Source: Symsagittifera roscoffensis (taxonomy: Eukaryota; Xenacoelomorpha; Acoela; Convolutidae). From it: 64,000 bases of DNA. Made by a program: the position numbers and the translations under genes. The stretch's first letter is position 1. Each line of letters opens with the position of its first letter. The notes under the pieces were generated by a model. The model was given only the letters and a program-made list of their open reading frames with translations. It was not told the DNA's origin and searched no databases. Below, piece by piece: positions 1 to 12,089 of the stretch. The stretch lies in assembly GCF_963678635.1 (NCBI RefSeq), contig NC_087068.1:22654188-22718187 (forward strand). Reading direction: 5' to 3'.

Positions 1-3000
1 CTATCCGTTTTCGCAATTTTTCAATTGTCGTGATCCAGAACTGTAACAGTTTTTAAGCTCCAAATTTTTGTTATCAATCTTATTCAGCTGTGAAATACTG
101 AGAAAATTGAGTCTTACAATTGCAAATCAGTTGTTATGTTAAAAAGATAATGTTAAAGTTTTGTTCATATTCTATCGTAATCAATGCGCATAATGATTAA
201 AGTCGTAACATCTAAATGTTGTTGATATTATATTGTTATCAATATGTATCTACTAATTAACAAGTTTTTTAAGCTTCGTGAGTTGCTTTTTTTAGTGATT
301 TATGCTCCAATCATTCATGACCTTTTCTCACATGAGAGACAATGCATAGTCCACAAAAACGGTACATCAACTTAATCCTCAAGTTTGTCAGTGCATGTAG
401 TGCTCGACAACAGTTGCTTTTCCTCAAAATCTCTAAACCATGATTCACATTCCTTTTCAGTAATGAAAATTTGAAAGTCAGGCGTGAAGTTTCCAGAAAC
501 AAATTATCTGTGAAGCTTACAGTGTATGATTGATAGAATAATTATGGTTGAGTTTGAATGAAAAAGTTTGCTCCGCACAACAGGTTCAAGAAAACCTCGA
601 AGCTAGCAATCAAATATGGCATTTGATTTTTAATCATCAGTAGAGACCTTTTTTCAAACTGGAGTCAATGCATATGGCAACATGGGCGTTACTTCATTTA
701 AAGAATTCAATTTATCAATGCTTGTCATCTACGAGAATCGTAGCTTTTTTCGTGATTTTCTAGCATGATGCAAGTGCTTATTCTTTTGGGAAATATTTTG
801 CGTTTTGTTAAATAACTATTTCGTTTAGATTCATAATTCGTTTTTTTTCCTGAGAATACTGTTTCGCATGTTTTTCTCTTTTTGTCAAACGTTGGACAAC
901 ATATAACCTAAAAAATTCCGTAATTCATCTGTAATCTCCAATTCGTCATCAATGCTGTCCAATACTTGCGCTTGTTTTCGAAAGCTTCAAAGCATAGGTC
1001 GTTTTCTGAAATAATGAAATAATTTTATTATCAAGTTCACTATTTATGTATGAAGAAAAAATACTTGAATCAGATCATCTGGGAATCAACAAGCATGACG
1101 AGTTTGAATTTTTCAATAACTTTTTTTTCTATATATTTTTTAAAAAGGCTTAAAATAAGAAAAGGGGCCTCTCTATCCGTATTCTGCAATTTTTCAATTG
1201 TCGTGATCCAGAACTGTAACAGTTTTTAAGCTCCAAATTATTGTTATCAATCTTATTCAGCTGTGAAATAATGAGAAAATTGAGTCTTAGAATTGCAAAT
1301 CAGTCATTATGTAAAAACGATAATTTTAAAGTTTTGTTGATATTCTATCGTAATCAATGCGCATAATGATTTAAGTCGTAATATCTAAATGTTGTTGATA
1401 TTATATTGTTATCAATACGTATCTATTAATCAACAAGCTTTTATAAGCTTCGTGACTTGCTCTTTTTAGTGATTTATGCTCCAATCATTCATGACCGTTT
1501 CTCACATGATCTAGAACTATAGCAGTTTTTAAGCTCCAAGTTTTGTTTATGAATCTTATTCAATTGTGAAGTAATGAAAAAATTGAGTCCTAGAATTGCA
1601 AATAAGGCGTTTTATTAAGTGATTGTGCTTAATTTTTGTTGATACTCTATCATAATCAATGCGCATTTTGATTAAAAAGATAATATCTAAATGTTGTTTG
1701 TACTATATTGTTATCAATACGCATCTATTCAATTCGAAGTCCTGTAAAGCCTCATGAGTTGCGCTTTCAAACGATTTTTGCTCCAATCTTTCATGAACTT
1801 TTCTCACATGAGAGACCCTACATAGTCGACAAAAGCGGTACATTAACTTTAGCCTCAATTTTTTCAGTGCATATAGAGCTCTCGACAACCGTTGCTTGTT
1901 CTCGAAATGTTCAAATCATGATTCACCTTTCTTTGCGGGAGTGAAATTTTGAAAAATTAGGTATGATTGAAATCAGGTGTTTTCCAGAAACAAATTAGCT
2001 GCGAAGTTTTCAGTACATGATACTTATTGAGAAATTTGTCAGTACATGTGGTGCTCGAGAACAGTTATTTTTTCTCAAAGTCTCTAAATCATTATTCACT
2101 TTTCTTTTCAGGAGTGAAATTTTGAAAAATCAGGTTAAGTTTCCACTAACAAATTATCTCTGAATTTAACAGTATATGATAGATATAGTTGAGATTGTGT
2201 TCGAGTGACAAAGTTTGCTTCGCGCAACAGGTTAAAGAAAATCTCGAAGCTAGCAAATAAATATGGCTTTTGATTATTAATCTTCAGTAGCGTGACTTTA
2301 TTCAAACTGGAGGCAATGCATAGTCCAGCATTGGCGTTACATCATCTCTAGAATCCAATTTATCAATAGTTTTCGCCTACAAAATTGATAGCGTTTTTCG
2401 GGATTTTCAAAGCTTGGTTCACGTTCTTTTTAGGAAATCTTTTGCTTTTTATCAAATAATTTTGTCTTTCTCTCTCTACAGGTTCATCGCCTTGTCTTAA
2501 TTGTTGGACGATACATAATCTTAAAAAAGCCGGAATTCTTCTGTAAACCCCAATTCGTCATCAATGTTGTCCAATAGTTGCGCTGGTTTTTGAAAGCTTC
2601 AACGCATAGGTCTTTTCTGAAATATTGAATCAAATTTACATTCATATTTACGTTTTATGTGTGAAAAATTAATATTGAATCAGATCATCTGGAGTCAACC
2701 ATCATGGCGAGTTTGCATGTTTCAATATCCTTGTTTCCTATAATTTTTTTTTAAAAAACGCATAATTTACGAAAAGGGAACTCTCCATCCATATTCTGCA
2801 TTTTATCAAATGTCGTGATCTAGAACTGTAGCAATTTTTAAGCTCCAAGTTATTGTTATCACTCTTAATCAGCTGTGACTTATTTGAAAAATTGCAGTTG
2901 TAAAATTTTAAATCAGGCGTTATGTTTAAGAGATAATATTTAAATTGTGTTGGTCTTAATCAATGCGCATATTGATTAAACTAATAATATCTAAATTTTG

Positions 3001-3240
3001 TTTGATATTATATTGTTATCATTACGCGTCTATTCAATACGAAGTTTTATTAAGCCTCTTGAGTTGCACTTATAAGTGGTTTTCGAATGATTTATCACCT
3101 TTTCTCACATGAGAATCAATACAGGTCCTGAAAAAAGTGGTACATCATATTTAGCCTCAAGTTGATTAGCTTTCGTAGTGCTCGACAATCGTCGCTATAT
3201 CTCGAAAGCTTTGAAGCATGATTAATAATGTTGGTGTTAT
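1..3240. repeat. Diverged long-period satellite units
   Basis: This stretch holds old, diverged relatives of the 1.18-kb satellite seen further right. The opening of the window (ctatccgttttcgcaattt...) recurs near 1172, 2784 and 4009, and the phrase 'attcatgaccttttctcacatgag' or close variants recurs near 314, 1487, 1790 and 3090. The roughly 300-bp spacing of 1487 and 1790 shows that the long unit is built from shorter related modules. The copies differ by many substitutions and indels, so they are older than the central block. I see no gene here: open frames are short, mostly lack a good ATG, and are not kept between copies. Confidence 0.85.
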
Positions 3241-6200
3241 CAATACGCATCAGTTCAATATGAAAATTTATTCAGCCTCACGAGTTGCTTTTTAAGTGAT
3301 TTATGCTCCAATGATTCATGACCTTTTCTTACATGAGAGACAATACATAGTACTTAAAAACGGTACACTATCTTTTGCCTCATGTTTATCAGTACTTGAA
3401 GTGCTCAATAACCGTTGCTTCTCTCGAAATCCCTTAAGCATGATTCACATTTCTTTTCAGGACTGAAGTTTTGAAAAAGAAAGGTTGTGAAGTTTTTTCC
3501 AGAATTAATTCAGCTGTGAGATTATCAGCTGACGATACTTTGTATAGTTGAGGTTGAATGGGAGTATACGCTTAATCAATTAACTTTCGATTGAATACTT
3601 AGTTTTTTTGAGCTTCTTAAATAGATTATGAGGATTGTGTTAATGGTTCTTGTTTCTTTTCACACATCAGCGACAATGAAAATGTACCAAAAACGATACT
3701 TTATCGGTAACCTTTAATACCTCAGCATATGTCTTGCACGTGAAGTTTGCTAATTTTTGAACGCCGTGAAGCCTCAAAGTATGATTATTTGTCTGATTCA
3801 TCTGTGAAATAAAGAAATAGATTAAGTCGCAGAGTTGCAAATCTGTAAGAGTGAATAGTTTTGACTATCAGGTTTACAAACTTTGTGGTGTTTACGAAAC
3901 TTAAGTTCAATCAGATTTCATGGAAATCAACAAGCATGATGAGTTTGCGTTTTTCAAATAAGTTCGTTTTCTTTAGAAATCTCATAATCTACAAAAAAGC
4001 GCTTCACCATCCGTATTCTGCAATTTATCAAGTGTCGTGATATCGACTGTAGCTGCTTGTGTTAACCTCCAATAGGTGATTATCAGTTTTATTCAGCTGT
4101 GAGATAAAGAATTGAATTGAATACTTAAAAATGTAGGGATTCTGTTATATTTCAAGCTTGTCTATTGATTTAGTTTGTGTTTCAAGAGTCTAAAGGTGTC
4201 AACTTTTCGTTATCATGAGTTTTGATTAGGTAACTTCTATAAATCTTGCGTTCTCACAAATTTGGGTCGTTTCTGACTGTTGCATATATATTTGCGGGCA
4301 ACAGTTATATGCCCTGATGTTGTTGTTGTAGTAGATTGTGCCTCAAACAGTGCACTGTAATCAAATTAAGTCTCAGAGTTGCAAATCAGGGGTGATAGTT
4401 TTCAAATAATGTTGGTGTTATCAATACGTATCATTTCAATACGAAATTTTATTCAGCCTCAAAAGTTGTTCTTTGAAGTGATTAATGCTCCAATGATTCA
4501 TGACCTTTTCTTACATGAGGGACAATACATAGTCTTTAAAAACGGTACAATATCTTTTGCCTCATGTTTTTCAGTCTTTGAAGTGCTCAATAACCGTTGC
4601 TTCTCTCGAAATCCCTTATGCATGATTCACATTGTTTTTCAGGACTGAAGTTTTGAAAAAAAGGTTGTGAAGTTTCCAGAAACAATTCGGCTGTGAATTT
4701 ATCAGCTGACGATACTTTGTATAGTTGAGGTTGAATGGTAGTATACGCTTAATCAATTAACTTTCGATTGAATACTTAGTTTTTTTGACTTCTTAAATAG
4801 ATTATGAGGATTGTGTTAATGGTTCTTGTTTCTTTTCACACATCAGCGACAATGAAAATATACCAAAAACGATACTTTATCAGTAACCTTTAATACCTCA
4901 GCATGTGTCTTGCTCGTGAAGTTTGCTGATTTTTGAACGACGTGAAGCCTCAAAGTATGGTTATTAGTCTGATTCATCTGTGAAATAAAGAAATAGATTA
5001 AGTCGCAGAGTTGCAAATCTGGAAGAGTGAATAGTTTTGACTATCAAATTTAAAAACTTAGTGGTGTTTACGAAACTTAAGTTCAATCAGATTTCATGAA
5101 AATCAACAAGCATGATGAGTTTGCGTTTTTCAAATAAGTTAGTTTTCTTTAGAAATCTAGAAGTGTCGTAATATAGAACTGTAGCAGCTTGTGTTAACCT
5201 CCAATTGGTGATTATCAGTTTTATTCAGCTGTGAAATAAAGAATTGAATTGTATACTCAAAAATGCAGGGATTCTCTTATTTTTCAAGCTTGTCTATTGA
5301 ATTAGTTTGTGTTTCAAGAGTCTAAAGGTGTCAATTTTTCGTTATCATTAGTTTGATTAGGTAACTTCTATTTTTCAAGCTTCTCTCTTATTTTTATTAT
5401 TTCAGGATTCTCTTATTTTTCAAGCTTGTCTATTGAATTAGTTTGTGTTTCAAGAGTCTAAAGGTGTCAATTTTTCGTTATCATTAGTTTGATTAGGTAA
5501 CTTCTATGAATCTTGCATTCTCACAAATTTGGTTCGTTTCTGATTGTTGCCTATATATTCGCGGGCAACATTAATATGCCCTGATGTTGTTGTTGTAGTA
5601 GATTGTGCCTCAAACAGTGCACTGTAATCAAATTAAGTCTCAGAGTTGCAAATCAGGGATGATTGTTTTCAAATAATGTTTGTGTTATCAATACGTATCA
5701 TTTCAATACGAAATTTTATTCAGCCTCACAAGTTGTTCTTTGGAGTGATTAATGCTCCAATGATTCATGACCTTTTCTTACATGAGAGACAATACATAGT
5801 CCTTGAAAACGGTACAATATCTTTTGCCTCATGTTTATCAGTACTTGAAGTGCTCAATAAACGTTGCTTCTCTCGAAATGTCTTAAGCATGTTTCACTTT
5901 TTTTTTCAAGACTGAAGTTTAAAAAAAAAGTTGTGAAGTTTCCAGAAACACTTCAGCTGTGATTTTTTCAGTTGATGATACTTTGTACAGTTGAGGTTGA
6001 ATGGGAGTATACGCTTAATTAATTTACTTTCGATTGAATAGTTAGTTTTTTTGAGCTTCATAAATAGATTATGAGGATTGTTTTAATGGTTCTTGTTTCT
6101 TTTCACACATAAGCGACAATGAAAATACATCAAAAGCGATACTTTATCTGTAACGTTTAATACCTCAGCATATGTCTTGCACGTGAAGTTCGCTAATTTT

Positions 6201-9200
6201 TGAGCGCCGTGAAACCTCAAAGTATGGTTATTAGTCTGATTCATCTGTGAAATAAAGAAATAGATAAAGTCGCAGAGTTACAAATCTGGAAGAGTGAATA
6301 GTTTTGACTATCAGGTTTACAAACTTTGTGGTGTTTACGAAACTTAAGTTCAATCAGATTTCATGGAAATCAACAAGCATGATGAGTTTGCGTTTTTCAA
6401 ATAAATTAGTTTTCTTTAGAAAACTCATTATCTACAAAAAAGCACTTCATCATCCGTATTCTGCAATTTATCAAGTGTTGTGATATAGAATTGTGGCAGC
6501 TTGTGTTCACCTCCAATTGGTGATTATCAGTTTTATTCAGCTGTGAAATAAAGAATTGAATTGTATACTTAAAAATGTAGGGATTCTGTTATTTTTCAAG
6601 CTTGTCTATTGAATTAGTTTGTGTTTCAAGAGTCTAAAGGTGTCAATTTTTCGTTATCATTAGTTTGATTAGGTAACTTCTATGAATCTTGCATTCTCAC
6701 AAATTTGGTTCGTTTCTGATTGTTGCCTATATATTCGCGGGCAACATTTATATGCCCTGATGTTGTTGTTGTAGTAGATTGTGCCTCAAACAGTGCACTG
6801 TAATCAAATTAAGTCTCAGAGTTGCAAATCAGGGGTGATAGTTTTCAAATAATGTTTGTGTTATCAATACGTATCATTTCAATACGAAATTTTATTCAGC
6901 CTCACAAGTGGTTCTTTGAAGTGATTAATGCTCCAATGATTCATGACCTTTTCTTACATGAGAGACAATACATAGTCCTTAAAAACGGTACAATATCTTT
7001 TGCCTCATGTTTATCAGTACTTGAAGTGCTCAATAAACGTTGCTTCTCTCGAAATGTCTTAAGCTTGATTCACTTTTTTTTTTCAAGACTGAAGTTTAAA
7101 AAAAAAAGTTGTGAAGTTTCCAGAAACACTTCAGCTGTGATTTTTTCAGTTGATGATACTTTGTATAGCTGAGGTTGAATGGGAGTATACGCTTAATTAA
7201 TTTACTTTCGATTGAATAGTTAGTTTTTTTGAGCTTCATAAATAGATTATGAGGATTGTTTTAATGGTTCTTGTTTCTTTTCACACATAAGCGACAATGA
7301 AATTACATCAAAAACGATACTTTATCTGCAACCTTTAATACCTCAGCATATGTCTTGCACGTGAATTTTGCTAATTTTTGAACGCCGTGAAGCCTCAAAG
7401 TTTGGTTTTTAGTCTGATTCATCTGTGAAATAAAGAAATAGATAAAGTCGCAGAGTTACAAATCTGGAAGAGTGAATAGTTTTGACTATCAGGTTTACAA
7501 ACTTTGTGGTGTTTACGAAACTTAAGTTCAATCAGATTTCATGGAAATCAACAAGCATGATGAGTTTGCGTTTTTCAAATAAATTAGTTTTCTTTAGAAA
7601 ACTCATAATCTACAAAAAAGCACTTCATCATCCGTATTCTGCAATTTATCAAGTGTTGTGATATAGAATTGTGGCAGCTTGTGTTAACCTCCAATTGGTG
7701 ATTATCAGTTTTATTCAGCTGTGAAATAAAGACTTGAATTGTATACTTAAAAATGTAGGGATTCTGTTATTTTTCAAGCTTGTCTATTGAATTAGTTTGT
7801 GTTTCAAGAGTCTAAAGGTGTCAATTTTTCGTTATCATTAGTTTGATTAGGTAACTTCTATGAATCTTGCATTCTCACAAATTTGGTTCGTTTCTGATTT
7901 TTGCCTATATATTCGCGGGCAACATTTATATGCCCTGATGTTGTTGTTGTAGTAGATTGTGCCTCAAACAGTGCACTGTAATCAAATTAAGTCTCAGAGT
8001 TGCAAATCAAGGGTGATAGTTTTCAAATAATGTTGGTGTTATCAATACGTATCATTTCAATACGAAATTTTATTCAGCCTCACAAGTTGTTCTTTTAAGT
8101 GATTTATGCTCCAATGATTCATGACCTTTTCTTACATGAGAGACAATACATAGTCCTTAAAAACAGTACACTATCTTTTGCCTCATGTTTATCAGTACTT
8201 GAAGTGCTCAATAAACGTTGCTTCTCTCGAAATGTCTTAAGCATGATTCACTTTTTTTTAAGACTGAAGTTTTAAAAAAAAAGTTGTGAAGTTTCCAGAA
8301 ACACTTCAGCTGTGAATTTTTCAGTTGATGATACTTTGTATAGTTGAGGTTGAATGGGAGTATACGCTTACTTAATTTACTTTCGATTGAATAGTTAGTT
8401 TTCTTGAGCTTCATAAATAGATTATGAGGATTGTTTTAATGGTTCTTGTTTCTTTTCACACATAAGCGACAATGAAAATACATCAAAAGCGATACTTTAT
8501 CTGTAACGTTTAATACCTCAGCATATGTCTTGCACGTGAAGTTCGCTAATTTTTGAGCGCCGTGAAGCCTCAAAGTATGGTTATTAGTCTGATTCATCTG
8601 TGAAATAAAGAAAAAGATAAAGTCGCAGAGTTGCAAATCTGGAAGAGTGAATAGTTTTGACTATCAAATATACAAACTTTGTGGTGTTTACGAAACTTAA
8701 GTTCAATCAGATTTCATGGAAATCAACAAGCATGATGAGTTTGCGTTTTTCAAATAAGTTAGTTTTCTTTAGAAAACTCATAATCTATAAAAAAGCACTT
8801 CATCATCCGTATTATGCAATTTATCAAGTGTTGCGATATACAATTGTGGCAGCTTGTGTTAACCTCCAATTGGTGATTATCAGTTTTATTCAGCTGTGAA
8901 ATAAAGAATTGAATTGTATACTTAAAAATGTAGGGATTCTGTTATTTTTCAAGCTTGTCTATTGAATTAGTTTTTGTTTCAAGAGTCTAAAGGTGTGGTG
9001 TCAATTTTTCGTTATCATTAGTTTGATTAGGTAACTTCTATGAATCTTGCATTCTCACAAATTTGGTTCGTTTCTGATTGTTGCCTATATATTCGCGGGC
9101 AACATTTATATGCCCTGATGTTGTTGTTGTAGTAGATTGTGCCTCAAACAGTGCACTGTAATCAAATTAAGTCTCAGAGTTGCAAATCAGGGGTGATAGT

Positions 9201-10600
9201 TTTCAAATAATGTTGGTGTTATCAATACGTATCGTTTCAATACGAAATTTTATTCAGCCTCACAAGTTGTTCTTTTAAGTGATTTATGCTCCAATGATTC
9301 ATGACCTTTTCTCAATGAGAGACAATACTTAGTCCTTAAAAACGGTACACTATCTTTTGCCCCAAGTTTTTCAGTACTTGAAGTGCTCAATAAACGTTGC
9401 TTCTCTCGAAATCTCTCAAGCATGATTCACTTTTTTTCAAGACTGAAGTTTTGAAAAAAAAGTTGTGAAGTTTCCAGAAACACTTCAGCTGTGAATGTTT
9501 CAGTTGATGATACTTTGTATAGTTGAGGTTGAATGGGAGTATACGCTTAATTAATTTACTTTCGATTGAACAGTTAGTTTTTTTGAGCTTCATAAATAGA
9601 TTATGAGGATTGTTTTAATGGTTCTTGTTTCTTTTAACACATAAGCGACAATGAAAATACATCAAAAACGATCTGTAACCTTCAATACCTCAGCATATGT
9701 CTTGCCCGTGAAGTTTGCTAATTTTTGAACGCCGTGAAGCCTCAAAGTATGATTATTTGTCTGATTCATCTGTGAAATAAAGAAATAGATAAAGTCGCAA
9801 AGTTGCAAATCTGGAAGAGTGAATAGTTTTAACTATCAAATTTACAAACTTTGTGGTGTTTAAGAAACTTAAGTTCAATCAGATTTCATGGAAATCAACA
9901 AGCATTATGAGTTTGAGTTTTTCAAATAAGTTCGTTTTCTTTAGAAATCTCATAATCTACAAGAAAGCACTTCACCATCCGTATTCTGCAATTTATCAAG
10001 TGTCGTGATATCGACTGTAGCTGCTTGTGTTAACCTCCAATAGGTGATTATCAGTTTTATTCAGCTGTGAAATAAAGAATTGAATTGTATACTTAAAAAT
10101 GTAGGGATTCTCTTATTTTTCAAGCTTGTCTATTGAATTAGTTTGTGTTTCAAGAGTCTAAAGGTGTCAATTTTTCTTTATCATTAGTTTGATTAGGTAA
10201 CTTCTATAAATCTTGCGTTCTCACAAATTTGGGTCGTTTCTGACTGTTGCATATATATTTGCGGGCAACATTTATATGCCCTGATGTTGTTGTTGTAGTA
10301 GATAGTGCCTCAAACAGTGCACTGTAATCAAATTAAGTCTCAGAGTTGCTAATCAGGCGTGATAGTTTTCAAATAATGTTGGTGTTATCAATACGTATCA
10401 ATTCAATACGAAATTTTAATCAGCCTCACAAGTTGCTCTTTTAAGTGATTTATGCTCCAATGATTCATGACCTTTTCTTACATGAGAGACAATACACAGT
10501 CCTTAAAAGATGTACTCTATCTTTTGCCTCATGTTTATCAGTACTTGAAGTGCTCAATAACCGTTGCTTCTCTCGAAATCTCCTAAGCATGAGTGATTAA
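3241..10600. repeat. Homogeneous ~1.18-kb tandem satellite array (7 units)
   Basis: A fixed marker (tcatgaccttttct) falls at 3316, 4498, 5765, 6941, 8119, 9299 and 10465, giving periods of 1182, 1267, 1176, 1178, 1180 and 1166 bp. Neighbouring units look about 95% alike by eye. Each unit contains at least two diverged versions of one module: for example, the segment around 3316 (gagagacaatacatag, then cggtac, then ttgcctcatg) is echoed about 340 bp later (agcgacaatgaaaatg, cgatac, atacctcagcat). This is therefore a higher-order repeat. The array lies directly upstream of the duplicated ankyrin/HA2 exon and may sit in the intron before it. No coding role is supported. Confidence 0.92.
5269..5506. 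repeat. Local 102-bp direct duplication inside one satellite unit
   Basis: A segment starting ggattctcttatttttcaag (5269-5371) is repeated at 5405-5506 after a spacer of about 33 bp. Together with a segment of about 47 bp missing near 5156, it explains why this unit is 1267 bp rather than about 1178 bp. The change is confined to this unit, so it postdates amplification of the array. Confidence 0.8.
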
Positions 10601-12089
10601 GTTCCGTGATCAAGTCCTTTTTTGCCGTGATTAATTTCGAATAATTCCTTACTTTCTTTGACATGGGAGACAATACTTGATCCACAAAATAGCTGTACTT
10701 TGTCTAGAAGCGCCAGTTCTTCAACATGTGTTGTCTGATAGCCGCCGCTGGTGTTGAAAAGCTTTAACGCATCAGTTACATTCTTTTTTCACGTCTAGAA
10801 TAAAAAAATAGTTTTCTTAAATCAAAATTACGATTTACGAAGTTTTAATGAAATTGTAGTTTAATCCGATTATCTGGAGTCGACAAGCTTGATGAGTTAG
10901 CTTTTTTTTTCAATTATTTTAATTTCTTCAGTTTCATTAGAGCTGTTCTTAAGCTACAAAGTATGGTTATTAGTCTGATTCAGCTGTGAAATAATTAAGT
11001 AGATTAAGTCCCAGAGTTGCAAATCAGGCGTGATGATAAAGAAAGTATTTAAATATTGTTTTTTTTAATCAATACGCATAATAATTGAAAAGAGAAAATC
11101 TAAATATTGTTTTTATGTTTTCGTTATCAATATGCATTTGTTCAATACTTGAGTTGCACTTTTTTCCGAATAAGATCTTTCTCACATGAGAAGCAATACA
11201 CATTCCATAAAAAGCGGTACATCATCTTTAGCCTCAAATTGATCAGTTTATTTTGTGCTCGACAACCGTCGCGATTTCTCGAAAGCTTCAAAGCATGATT
11301 AACATTTTTTTTTGAGTGAGTTTTAGAAAATCAGGTGTGAAGTTTCAGTAACGAATCAGGTGTGAAGGTTCCAGTTCATGATCGTTAGAAAATAGTTGAG
11401 CTTGAGTGAGAGTCTATACGCAAAATGATTTTCCCTTACATTTGCTCATTTCTTTTGAGCTTCCTTCATAGGTTTTTTATGCGGAATTTTCAATGGTTCT
11501 TGTTTTTTTCCCCAAACGAGAGACAATGATAGTTTACAAAAACGATAATATTATCTGTAACTTTCAATACCTCAGCACATGTCGTACTTAATAAATTTCG
11601 CTTTTTCAAAAAAGATGTAAAGCAGTTCAAGTTATAAATTAATTTTAGACATTAAAGTGTTTCAATTCTGCCTTGAATTTTTTTACGAAATGATATTTAA
11701 ATGCAGCTGAGATTACGTGGGAATCAATAAGCAAATTAAATTCCCCTTCGAATACAAAATTTCATTACGCTTCATAGGTTGCGGTTTTGGGCGTGATTAT
11801 GTTCAAATTATTCATGACCTTTTTTCAATAGGAGACAATACATGATCGACAAAAAAGCGGTGCATCACGGTAGCCCCCAGTTTATCAGTAACTTCGTTTA
11901 CGACAACCTTCGCTTTTTCGAATGGATGAAATTCATGATTCACGAGCTCGTTCGGTAAATTTTTCTGCAGATTCATTATCCGATTCTGAATTTAGTTCTG
12001 GTTGATTCACCCTATTATATTGATTGAATTGAAGTATAATTCAAATTATTAGCTAGTTAGTGTCTTTAGCTGACTGGTTTTTGTTTTAG
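10601..12089. repeat. Decayed satellite modules ending in a splice acceptor
   Basis: This stretch continues the satellite in strongly diverged form: modules related to 'acatgagagacaatacatag' recur near 10660, 11170, 11500 and 11825, and 'ggttattagtctgattcagctgtgaaataa' variants near 10965. Its right edge is a polypyrimidine tract and AG (tttttgttttag at 12078-12089) leading into the open exon. The sequence is probably intronic. The whole stretch is present again at 16641-18218. Confidence 0.75.

Noticed and set aside
8208-9593. 68-codon minus-strand frames repeated in satellite units
   Set aside because: They repeat only because the DNA repeats, are interrupted in other units, and have no recognisable residues.
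3241-10600. CRISPR-like or LTR interpretation of the regular repeats
   Set aside because: Units are 1.18 kb without short spacers, the DNA is eukaryotic, and there are no retroelement parts between repeats. A satellite explains the pattern.
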